Shown here piece after piece: positions 29,890-41,700 of a DNA stretch of 64,000 nucleotides. Position 1 is the stretch's first letter. Each line of letters starts with the position of its first letter. Origin of the DNA: Morinoia aosen (lineage: Eukaryota > Arthropoda > Malacostraca > Amphipoda > Talitridae). Where the stretch lies: positions 27,398,183 to 27,462,182 of the forward strand of contig CM059560.1 of NCBI GenBank assembly GCA_030386875.1. Direction: 5' to 3'. Both the position numbers and the translations under genes were made by a program. The notes below the pieces were generated by a model, which was not told where the DNA came from, made no database searches, and saw only the letters and a list, made by a program, of their open reading frames with translations.

Positions 29890-32800
29890 GTGATACCTAG
29901 CCTTATCACTGCGAAAATTGTATAGTACCTTTAACGGTCCGATGCATCCTCCTCGAATGTCCCGATTACGGACAAGAGCGCCCAGCTCACCTCGGCGATG
30001 AGCCGAACCTTTCTCAACTACTGACCGGCTCTGCCACCTGCGGGCGATTTTTATTCCAGCCATACTTAAATCTGCTCCTAAAACACTTACGGTCTTCCCT
30101 TCATTGTGTTCTTTGCTAGATCCCGCTCGTCAATTGCCTCCATATACTCACACTACCGAATTGTTCTACAAGTAGTATCTGGCACGTTGCTCACTGCGCC
30201 TGTTTGCAGTACCGTCTCATTTCACTTCTTTCATCTTTTAAACGGTCGGTTCTACTTCCTCTCGCAAGCTTCTTCTCTCAAAGAAATTTCACTTCTTTGA
30301 TTGACTGATAGGTACGCACATAAGAAATGACACGCTACAACTCTTACGTCTTACTTTAACTAAAGCTGCTGCTTATTTTTCATACGTTGGATCCCTCCCC
30401 CAATGAATTGGCACTATTCATTCTTAGAAACTGTTCTAGCATAGTATTGTAGAAAAACATGCTGTTCAGTCCTCTCGCTTCCCATGTGTTTCTGTTGATA
30501 ACGAACGCTAGATCAACTCTCTCGACCAGCTTTGCGATGATGAATTCGTTGTTGAACACTGAATAGGATTGAAAAATAATTGAAATGCTTGATGTTTCTT
30601 ACTGACCCTTTATACTTCTTCAATATCAGGTTATTCAGGTAACCTTTCCGTATCATAACCAGAAATATATTAATGATCTTCAAACCCCATGAACCTCAAA
30701 TGAGATAGCCTATCATGGAATGAGCTCGTTAAGGGGTAAATTTTCATACTTTATTATTTTCGAGCTCCAATGCTGACCTGAGTTTACTTTTTCGGGCATA
30801 CCGACGGTAACTGTCATTGATGTCGCTTATAAGTAAGGTTTAACCCCACGATTGTCTGCATCTCAGGAAAATAGCTTCTCTCAAAGATGCAGCTACCGGC
30901 GGCGAACTTGGCGACTCGGGACAGATTCAAACGTCTCAAACATGCTCACACCTGTTGAAGCCAAATTAGTTCATCTTCTTGCGCTCTTTCTCGGTGTTAA
31001 TAGTGCAATTTAATATTGGAATTTATTCAAGACTAATACCTCGGGGCTTGGCGCTTTTCATAGTCACCTTTATTTATCTACCGTACATTTAATTACACTT
31101 AATAGAATACTGCTAATGTTTTATGGTTTGTCTTGACAAGCCTCGTTTGCTCATTTTTCTCCGTCGTGCACAAAGGCCTATATCTGGAGTGTAAATTCAC
31201 ATTCGTCTCCCTAAGGCCTTTTTAATTGACTTCAAATAAAGGAATCGCATCTTGTAGAGGATATAACGAGTTCAGTACTCCACGACTGGTCTTTTAATCC
31301 TTTTCATTACCACAAGCGATAGTCAAGCTACTCAATCTCATTGACATTGAATTGAAGACCTTTACGTTTCATTAACACCTCGACGTGCAATTACCGCAGT
31401 TTTGCCTGCCAGTCATGTTCGGCCCAAAGCCCTTGGTTCCATGTATCCGGCTGATTTATCCAATAAGAGACAAAGAACGCTCCACTTAATGTCATTTAGT
31501 CCCTTCCCTTCTCCCTCGGTACATTTACATCCACTTAAATAGAGATCTGAAAAGAGCAGCACAAAGACAGTACTGGATCGCCCTCATCACCTTCCTGGAA
31601 TGTGAATGTTCAGCGTCCGACTCTTTGTTTTGCTAGATTCCGGTTATCACCAGGCACTGGGCGCATTGATTTTGCGCATACGAACATACATATTGCAAAT
31701 TAGCAAAAGCAATTTGCAATGCCAATATACGTCTATTCATACATTCATTAGATACTGCCAACCTCTATGCAGTCATGCCCTCCAGCACTCCATCCCGCGC
31801 CTCCATTGTGGCTTGTGCTGAATGTGATCGTTTCTGGTGTGTCGCTGTGCATGATCGCTGAATGTGATCGAATTCTGGGGAGAAGGAGCGTGTCGAGTAA
31901 ACGTAGATTTCCTGAGCTCTACTGAGAAGGTTATGCTAATGCAGTTCGCCAGCATCTCTTTCAACATAAGCAACATAAGTAATCATTTTTTTATTCTGTT
32001 TAATTTACGGTGCATTAGCAAGGTTTGTACCACGATTATCGGAGGACAATTTCCCATTTCTGTACTGCTTTCGCTTGGGCAACACCAGAATTCAGACTTC
32101 TGTGCCACCAGGCAACAACAGAATTCTGTGATTTCGGAGTTGTTTTTGAGTCCCTTTGTAGTTGTCTAATGGCCCAAACTGCTATATCCATTAGTAGCGG
32201 GTTGTCCCTACCTTGGTGCAGAAAGTTCTGCCGTACACGGCGACGTAGGCTATACGTCTACTAAGTTGAGCGTAGATTAAAAAGAAGAACCAGTGTACAA
32301 ACGTACATCACATTTATTGTAATATGTTGGAATTATTAAAATATTTCTAAAGCAGATCTGAAGAGGGAGGTGGTGTCTTTGATTCGTAGGTTTTTTATAA
32401 CGGGCGACGTCGGAGTGTTTTATAGAGATAGTTTTAAAATTGCAAGATTTTTGGCAGGAGGGAACGATTGGACTGTGGAGGCCTGTGGAGTGGCTGTGCC
32501 TATATTTATATGTGTGACTATTGCATGTAGTCTTACGTTGGTTGTACCAAACTCCAACAATTTATCAGACATAGCCAACACGCAGAACCGGTCGGGCGCT
32601 AACCACTCCATCCCAATCAGCAATTAGAGATCACTGTAAGAATTCAAATCATTCAGTCATAAGTACTAATTTTTCAACTTTATGCAAAGCTAGCAGAAAG
32701 CATGACCTTAGAATTTTAGATTTTAGAGTCCCTTTTCATATTTACTCATAACCCTAACCTCAACAATGACAGTGGCGTAAAGTTATCAATTGCCCCCACC

Positions 32801-34790
32801 TACTGTTTGTATGGGTAGTGTGTGTACAAATATATGCATAGTGTGTGTTCGCTGGTGTATCTGGATTAGCGTGTACATGTGTGCTCATGTGAATTAGGAG
32901 TATGCAACTGTTTGTGGATGAAAATTCAAACTCTACGAAGACAACACAGAACTGAAAATATGGTCTTGAAGTACACCAAAAATTTGGTTTTGGAACTAAC
33001 GACGTATACAAACCAAAACTATGGCTTAAAATCTTAGGTTTGTGAAAGATGTTATCTGCGATAACGTAGCTTCCCAATCTAGCTCCGGAGTTTCTCATTC
33101 CTACATCCTCTTTCTGAATGTATTCAGTCACTTTGTGGTGAAGCTGCTGAAACATAGGTATTTAGAGCCACATAGACTTCCAGAATAATCTCTCATCAGT
33201 ACTTAGCTCTTGAAAATTAGAACTATAGCTACCACGAGTCTGTCTATGTTTTAGCCGTTCTCTACACTATTGATTGCGTTGACTGCAGGCGGTCACTTCG
33301 TGTGTAAGCATCACCTGCACTTGCGCACGCAATAACTCTAAATAGGCGTGGCTTCATGTGAACACTAGTAGTCAACTGACGTTAAGAAGTCCGCAGTTTA
33401 TCATGGCCTTTAGAGAATTTCAGTGAAGAAAAAACACTTTTTGCTTAGTATCGAACTTGGTACAGCCTAATGGTACGTTCCCTAGTCGCTTGAATCAATT
33501 TTTTTAAAGAAAAATTTCGAACCGAAACGTAGCAGGGCCGCTATAAGTAATTAGCTCAAATATTCATGATTTCCGTGTCGAATATTGCTTTTTGTCTATT
33601 TTTGTCGAAATTAAAAACCAACCGATATTTGTTCGCTATCAAGTTCTTCTTACACCGCACGGTGAGCTATGATTGAAAATGTAACATCTCTCGCAGTTTT
33701 TGAGGGTACATTTAATATCAATTAACTTATTAAACAGTGCGTGAAAACTGTTGAATTAGCCCTACAAACTTTCAGTATTTTCTTCTAGAACTCAATTGAT
33801 CTCGTCGCTGATGAGCAAGCTGTTCAATCGTTATAGCTACAGTGCGCAATCATTATTTTGCACACCTACACACGGCGTACAAAAACCATCACTGGAATCT
33901 AATTTGTCTAATAGCGACTTTCTCATCTACTCTACCGTGATCATACCTGCAGCAATTAAATACCTCGCTGATGCATTTCGTCCCTGGGCTGAGAGAACAA
34001 AAGCTGTTCAGGCACAGCGACAGTTCGTTGAATTAAGTTCCTTTTTCGCTTGCACTTCAGCAAACAGCCGTCATGATCTACAAACATTGCGGACAATGGT
34101 GCTCTTACATTCAGAATGCAAGGCAAAAATAGCTTGAGAAGTGAAGTATTAATAGTGCACATTGTCTCTGTCTGCAACGTTATTTAATGCTGAATACACG
34201 AATTAAAACTAACCGTAATTGAATTTTTCTTGGTTCACACTAGCAATTACATTTGCGATGATGTATTACTGTTGATAAAATGAGACAAGTACAGAACCTC
34301 TTTATGTACAGCGTTTCGTAGTATAAAACATACGTTGAAGAAGAATTCTGACTCCAAAAAGAAACTACATTGCTGTAAAAGTTTAACAAATAGGCTAAAT
34401 TCTAGCCTTGTGCTTAGGGTTGACTAAATATTTTCATGCTCATGCAGGTTGAATCTTCAATTTTTTATTAATTATTAAAACTACCTTTGCAAAGGAAACT
34501 TGAAAAGCGCAACTTACCAAAGGGGCTGTTTCAGAAGTCCTCAAAAGCACGTCAGTCACCGGTTACCCAAAATTCAACGATTAATTTCAATCCAGAATTT
34601 CTTATATTTCCGGGCATCATGATCAGGGCAAAAGTGGTAGACAATTTTTAGTCATGACGCTAAGATGTAAAAAAACTTATGTAAAACTTCATTTTTAGAC
34701 TGTGTCCTGTTCATCCATTACTGTGATTATGACATAGTTGAAAACATTATTTACCCGTGTACTCATTAGGGTAAAGGTACAATGAATTTT
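29890..34790. other. Intergenic, no gene recognised
   Basis: About 4.9 kb with scattered short frames (the longest, 33796-34137 +, 113 codons) that show no domain, no codon pattern and no splice context I can defend. No tRNA or rRNA seen. Confidence 0.5.
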
Positions 34791-34794
34791 ATTC

Positions 34795-35475
34795 CTCTCT
34801 ATTTCGTTGAATTTAAATGTTGTGAACGTCCTTCTTGGCCCACTATGAGATTTGATCCCACGTCAAATACAGAGCGAGCGTGACTTCCAGCATACAGACA
34901 TCATCAACGTTCACAAGCTGGGCTGACAGATCTGTCAATACTTGTGGGTAAGTTGTGGTTCGTCATGAGGTTTGGCCTTCCTCCTCACGCATTAAATTTA
35001 CTCCATAACTTCTTGAGCATTGAATTTGCAGCGATGCAGTGTTAGCATGCCCAAGAGAAGTCGTCAGTGGGCTTAAATATATTATGAGGCTCCTGGGAGA
35101 AAATCGAACCAGAACTGTTCTCGTCAGAGCACTTTCTGTTTCGTTGAAGTTAATTGCTGTGGACGTCCCTCTTGACCCGTTAACAAGATTTGACCCCCAT
35201 GTCAAATACAAAGCGAGCTTGACTCACAGTATACAGACATGATCAACGTTCACCAGCTGGGCTGACAGATCTGTCAATACTTGTGTCAGTTGCGGTTCGT
35301 TGTGAGGTTTGGCCTTTCTCCTCGTGCGTCAAATTTCTGCCATAATTTCTTGACTGTTGAATTTGCAGCGAAGCACTGTTAGTACACCCAACAAAAGTCG
35401 TGCAGTGCGCTTAAGTGTATTGTGAAGCGCTCAGGAGAAAATTGGGCCAGGAGTGTTTTCCTTAGAGCAATACTG
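34795..35475 (+). repeat. Tandem duplication, two copies of ~335 bp
   Basis: The segment beginning TTTCGTTGAATTTAAATG (about 34800) recurs from TTTCGTTGAAGTTAATTG (about 35138). Both copies contain GCTGGGCTGACAGATCTGTC, GAGGTTTGGCCTT and GAATTTGCAGCGA. They differ at roughly one position in six. No coding sequence is evident. Confidence 0.85.
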
Positions 35476-36745
35476 TAAAACTCTTGGTTAAGAGAAAGGA
35501 GTGGTAGTGAAACGTGCTAAAAATCAACTATGCCCAAAAATGCTTTGTGCCAGTTCAATTTGGGTATGATATTATAAATTAGTGATGTGGTGAGTCTGTT
35601 CACTCGATTGATACATACCTGGAATAAAATTACTGAACAGTAACCTGTTTTACGTAATATTTTTATTTATTTTCACTCATCATGTTCTCAACAACGTTGG
35701 TCATTATTGCGCAATCGTGCAGGCTCATCGAATCTATCAATGTGAAATCATTGTCGTTCAAATTGCTTCTGTATTAACGTCTCAACGTTTTCCTTATCGT
35801 CTTTCAGTGGGGTATTTTCATGTTTTTCTGCCATGTAGTAAACCGAGAATTTTTTTCTGATTTTCTCTCAATTAATTCTACCCCTATCATAGATGTTGCG
35901 AAACTTATTTGTTGTATTTCTACTACTAAAATTAAAGGACCATTAATTTAGGAAATTTAAAGTCAATGTGTAAAACATTTTGTAACAAATTTTTGGAAAT
36001 AAACACTGCTTTTCTTTTCACTTCTTTTTTTCTTCTGTTTTTCCGAAGATCAAGGAGCACTTCCCCACCACACGGCGCCCCTCTTGGCCAGCGCAATCAT
36101 CAGGGTTCGACGTAACTAAACCAACTCAAGTCGAAACTGAGAAGCAAATTTTTGCATCCGTCGCTGTGGATGGTGTTAGTGGAAAATTGAACAGATCAAC
36201 GAACACTTTCCGGTAAAAAGGCAATTGAACCTTTCTGAAATCTTTCCCGCACAATTTCAAGTATTATATAAACATTTGAAGTAACTCGAGAGATTTTAGG
36301 GGGAACATACCGTGTTTGTGTGAGGTGAAATGTAATTTAAAACAATTTAAACAATTTAAACAATTTATTTACCACAGGTGATACAGAGGTAGAATTTTTC
36401 TTAAGTCTAGTACAATGGTCAAATTTGAGTATAGCTACCTGTGGGCCCGAATAAGTTCAGCGACTTCTAGGGCATCCTACCATCACGTTATTCTAGGGTG
36501 TACAAAAATGTTTAACCTAGTTCACTTAACCTAGTTTCGCATTAGACTGATCATTGAGATAATTAGCTCGATATTTTATGCTGTATTTTACAATATAGGT
36601 CAAATCGGCTATATTTAACAGTATGTTCGATAAAACGATTCAAGAGCAGAGAGAAGATTGGTTATGGTACACAGGCAAGTTACATTATGACATTATCATT
36701 AGTTACATGTAGGAGGCAAGATTTCGACACGGTGATCTTACACGA

Positions 36746-39719
36746 CTAGTATTCTGATAGGAAGTGAGACTCAAGATGTCTTTTGAATACTTTGTACGAA
36801 TTACATTCACGGATCTCTGCAGGTATAGAGTTCCAAGTTTTGGTTCCAACGAAGAGAATACTGTGTTGCGACCTGGCCTTTGAATAATAAGGAAGCATGA
36901 ATTTACTTCTATTTCGGGTTAAATGGTCGTGATGACCAGTTTGCACAGTCAATAATTGTCTTAGGCTATTGTCGCCATCATTTCTTAATGTTTTGTAAAT
37001 GAAATTACAGATGGAGATTTTGTAGAGATCCGAAAGTTTAAGTATTTGTAAATTTTTGAAAGAATCATTTGTGTGAGCATTATATTCTAGGTTCTTTACC
37101 GCTCTGACAGCCCTTTTCTGCAGAGTAAAAATTTTGTTGGTTTTATTTTTATCAGTTCCGTGCCATGCTTCTATTCCGTATTGCAAGTATGGAGAAATGA
37201 GCGTTTGGTAGAGCATTTGTAAAGCTGTTTCAGGCAGAAAATTTTTAACTTTATTTAGGACTCCGATGGATTTTGATAATTTAGAACAAATATGAGTGAT
37301 GTGCTCTTTGAAGGTCAGATGTTTATCTATTATGATGCCCAGAAACTTACATGAGTTGGTTTCTTCGATTTCACCTTCGCCAATTTTAATGCATGGGAGA
37401 GATACATCTTTCTTGTATGAGAATGTAATATAATTTGTTTTATCGATATTTAGGCTTATTTTATTAGCTTTGAGCCACGATGAAACCTTGTGAAGTTCAG
37501 TATTTATACTCTCCACAATCATAGCAGGATTTTGGTTCGGAAGGACCGCAGAAAGCGTACTGTCATCGGCAAAAAGTATGAATTTGAAGAATGATGTAGA
37601 TTTTACAATATCATTGATAAAAATCAGAAACATGAGAGGCCCAAGAACAGTTCCTTGTGGAACTCCATGGCTAATTGTCTGTGGGTCTGATTTTGCGTCG
37701 TCAATGACAACGTATTGCTTCCGATTTGTTAGGTATGATCTGAACTAATCATGGGAATCCCTCGAATGCCATAACAGTGTAGTTTCGAGAGTAGTATTTT
37801 ATGGTCCACACAATCAAATGCTTTTCGAAAGTCAAGAAATACAGAGAAGACAGGCTTTCCTTCATCTATATTAGAATAGAGGAATTGTAAGTGATTTAAT
37901 ATAGCCTGTGTTGTTGATTTTTAGAGCGAAAACCGTATTGTTTATCGTAAAGAAATGATTTTTGTTCAAAATAAGAGTACACTTTTTTATACACAATCTT
38001 TTCGAATACTTTGCTAATAATTGGTAGAATGGAGATAGGTCGATAATTGTTTACACAGGTTTTTTCACCACTTTTAAAGATAGGGGTTACTCTAGCAACT
38101 TTGAGGGAGTTCGGGAAAGTGCCTAATATCAGTGGGGCTACAATGTCAGCAATAACTTTAAGTACTTTAGTCGGAAACGTTTGTAACCCACTCGATTTAT
38201 TTTTCATGTTGTTTATGCACGTAATTACATCGGAGGAGTTTGTAGGCGTAAAGAAAAAGGAGTTGGGTTCTCGAATATGATCCATAAATTCCAGGTGATC
38301 AGTAGGTTCACTTGGAATACCATCAGCTATGGTTTTCCCTACGTTTACGAAGAAGTTGTTAAAGAGATTAGCAATTTCTTTCTTCTCATGATATTTTACA
38401 TTATCTTGAATAACATGTTCAATTTTCTTTTTATCAGCATTGTTCGGTTTACAGCAAGAGTTAAGGAGATGTCAAGTCTTTTTAACGTCAGTTTTGAATT
38501 GAGTAAACTTGAGCGTAAAGTAGTTCTTTTTTGATGTTCTTATCTGGTTTGTTACATAGTTTCTGAATCGGTTATATGTTTCTCCAGATATTCGTCCTTC
38601 GCAAAGGAGGGCTAGGTACGCTTGACGTTTCTTTATATTTATCACGATGTCTCTAGTAATCCAGGGCTTTTGTTTATTTTTCGGGGTAACTGTACGAGTT
38701 ACAATTGGGCAACACTGATTGTATGCGGTCATTATAGTTTCAGTCAACTTTACTACTGCTTCATCAATGCTCGTAGTATTATTGTTTTGTTGAGAGATGT
38801 GCAATGTAGGCATTGATTCTTCTAGAACTGTGCGCATTTCTTCAAGATTTGATTCGTTTATTTTACGATATGAGTAAGTTTCAGCCCGTGCCTTGGTGCA
38901 AGCAATATAGACATTTTTCTTAATAAGAAAAACTGGGAAGTGATCTGATAAGTCAGAAGTAATTATTCCAGCAAGAAAATCACTAGGGTCTGTCATAAAG
39001 ATATTGTCAAGCAGCGTAGCACACTCTGAGGTTATTCGTGTCGGCTTTGCAATGATCGGAAGGAAGGATTGAGACTGAAAGGTAGTTAGGAAATTAGAGA
39101 TTGGTTCATGGCTTTCATGTTTCAGTAGATCATAATTGAAGTCACCGCATATTATTACGTCATTGTATAAGGGCCTGTTGAACTGAGAAATAATACGATT
39201 CAATTCATTCAGGAAGGATATAGGACAGGCTGTAGGAGGCCTATACACCGTTCCAAGCACAATGCGTTTACCATCTCTAAAAAGTTCTACGAAGAGTGAT
39301 TCTATATGATCCTGATTCATTGTTACACTTGCTATGGTTCTCGAGTCTATGTGGTTAGATATATATGTGCTGATGCCTTCGCCCCGCTGGTTTTTTCTTA
39401 GCGAATGGTAACTATGATAATTTTCAAATCGAATCATGTCTTTAGTCGAGTCATCTAGCCAGCTTTCGGTGAAGCTAATCACGTCTAGGTTATATTCAAG
39501 TTCAGTAATAGTACATTGTATCTCTTCCAATTTTGGATAGAGTGACCTACAGTTCCAACACAGGAGTGAGAAATCTCGGTCAGTTATTCGTATAGTTTTG
39601 TTGAATTTTGATATATTAGTATACCTACACTCTTGAGAGTCGTTTAGGTTTGGATATATTCTGTTCAAATGATTGAAATCTGGATCGATTTCCTCGAATA
39701 TCTCAGGGTGATCAGTCAT
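36746..39719 (-). pseudogene. LINE ORF2 (APE endonuclease and reverse transcriptase), broken
   Basis: The first segment 39719-38472 starts at a good ATG and encodes an APE endonuclease: CWNCRSL, SFTESWL, GTVYRPP, CGDFNYDLL, TLLDNIF, SDHFPVF. The frame is lost near 38470, continues in 38285-37896 with NNYRPISILPI and KQYGFR, is lost again near 37910, and the frame of 37633-36746 resumes with HGVPQGTVLGP and FADDSTL, then the RT thumb region. A TAG near 37745 replaces what is probably Trp in the stretch before LTNRK. Catalytic FADD is intact. At least two frameshifts and one nonsense change make it a pseudogene, though relatively young. Confidence 0.88.
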
Positions 39720-39904
39720 TTAAAATAAGTAAACAGTAAGAATTAGGTACTATAGAGCTTAAAACGAAATACAGAGTCAAGCTTAAAGGGATATTCCCGT
39801 CTAAAAAGTAGCTTATTAAGTAAGAGAGAATAGAGTAAAAAAAGAAAAATCTAGCGCGATTTCGTGAGTACACACAAACTCAGTCCATGAGCGAGTGACA
39901 ATGG

Positions 39905-40690
39905 AGTTCAATATCACAACATTGGTGCAAACAGATTGCTATGGGCGTTTTCACAAGTTCATATACAACAGGTAATAAGTTTTTAAAGATTATGACGACA
40001 ATGATACAATCAGCTAATATGGTTTACGCGTAATAATAACTGTAGTGGTAAATAAAGAAGAATTTACAGTAATATTGGTTGGTGAAAAATTACTAATTGC
40101 GATGTTACAAAATGTGACACACAGATGTCATAGATGTTTACACACACATCTATTATTTATTTGTTATAATATTGGAGTTCGATATCACTACATTGGTGCA
40201 AACAGATTGCTGAAGGCGTTTTCATAAGTTCACTTCCAAAGGGAATAAGTTTTAAAGATTATGATGACAACGATACAATCAGCCAATATGGTTTACGCGT
40301 AATAATAACTGTAGTGGTAAAAAAAGAAGAATTCACAGTAATATTGGTAAGTGAAAAATTGCTGATAGATTATAATGACAATGATATAATCAGATTATAA
40401 GAAGATTACAACGACAATGATGTAATCAGATTATAAGAAGATTACAACGACAATGATATAATCAGCTAATATGGTTGTACGATGGCAGTGGAGGGCAGAA
40501 GCGATTATCAGATTATAAGAAGATTACAACGACAATGATATAATCAGCTAATATGGTTTACGCGTAATAATACTTAAGTGGTTAAAAAAAGAAAAAAATT
40601 CACAGTAACATTGGGAGGTAAAAAATTGCTGATTGCGTTGTTTCAAAAGTTCACACACAGCCGTCATAAATGTTTACAAACACATCTGTT
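39905..40690 (-). repeat. Tandem repeats in the spacer between LINE ORF1 and ORF2
   Basis: A unit of about 260 bp starting AGTTC(A/G)ATATCAC.ACATTGG and containing GGTTTACGCGTAATAATA and TCACAGTAA is present two to three times. Inside the second copy a shorter unit, GATTATAAGAAGATTACAACG + ACAATGAT.TAATCA, is repeated several more times. Confidence 0.8.
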
Positions 40691-40806
40691 TACATTTGTA
40701 TAGATTCAGGTTAAACTAACATCAAGTTGAGGTTAAACTGACATGATACCTAATTGAGGTTAAATTAACACGAGATTGACATATCTAATTTAGGGAATCA
40801 CCTAGT

Positions 40807-41644
40807 CTAGTCACCCATGATTTGCTTCGATGACATATTTAGTTGTTGCATCAGGTATTGCTCGAGGTCATCTGGCGTGTTGATCTCGCGGCGTCTTGAA
40901 TCTGGGTTTCCGGGGTTAAATATGAAGATGTTTCCATCCTGTGTTCTTGGGATTCCAACTTTATCCGGGAATTTCCTTTTGGCCATCCTCAGAATGTACA
41001 TGGCGTTAGCTCGTGAGGGTATGAGGTATCCATTTATGAAGAAGAACTTTGGTTTCTTTTCTCGGCAGGCGTTGAGAATTTCACGATTTTTGTTATAATG
41101 TTTTAGTTCAAATGCTATGTTTCTTTGATCTACGTTCCCAGTTACTGTTTTTTCCCCATTCTTGTAGCTGACGTGATGTCAGTGTCGGTGAGGTCAATGT
41201 TGATCTTGTCCTTCAGGAGATGGCAGACGGTTTCCTTGCAGATTTCGTTCGAGTGTGATTGTGGTAGATCCTTACCAGAAATGACGAGAGTACATTTTTT
41301 GTCTTCAATGGCTCGGCGCTGATCACTTTTTTCCAACTGGTCGAGACGGAGGGCTAAGCTATCCATTTTCTCATTCTGTTCTTCGAGAGTTTTTTGTGCT
41401 CTGCTTCTTTTCCCGCTACTGTTTCAACTAGTGTTTTAAGGTGACTTATTTCAATTTTCATATTATCAATGTCACTCTTAAAATTTGTCATCACTGAGTC
41501 GAAGTATTTTATAAGGACAGAAACCACTTCTTTGCCATCTTTTGTTAGGTTAGACACATCAGGATATTGACCAAACTTCGGCTGATACTCGTCGCTGTTA
41601 TTGTTGCCGCAGCTGTTGTTATTGCGTTGCTTCTTGGGTACCAT
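40807..41644 (-). pseudogene. LINE ORF1 (coiled coil + RRM-like), broken
   Basis: The N-terminal segment (41644-41354) has an Asn-rich start then a heptad-like helix (LIKYFDSVMTNFKSDIDNMK). The next frame (41366-41142) encodes ALRLDQLE and an RRM-like region with LVISGKDLP and SATRMGK. The C-terminal part (41001-40807) has MAKRKFPDKVG and a basic/acidic tail. This order resembles the L1-type ORF1 RNA-binding protein. There are at least two frame breaks. Confidence 0.72.
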
Positions 41645-41700
41645 CTTGGAGATTGGGAGAGTTCGTTTCCTCGTGTACGCGAGGGATGAGCACCTTCACA

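Larger units (their letters stand above)
36334..41700 (-). mobile_element. CR1/L2-group non-LTR retrotransposon (LINE), decayed, about 5.4 kb
   Basis: On the - strand the order is ORF1 (41644-40807), a repeat-rich spacer (about 40690-39905), ORF2 with APE endonuclease and RT (39719-36746), then a 3' UTR ending in tandem (ATTGTTTAA)n at about 36334-36370. No RNase H follows the RT. Short tandem repeats at the 3' terminus instead of poly(A) are typical of the CR1/L2 group. The 5' limit is approximate, as no target duplication was found. Confidence 0.82.

Noticed and set aside
33796-34137. 113-codon + strand frame
   Set aside because: No recognisable domain, no supporting splice sites, and AT-rich context; chance frame more likely.
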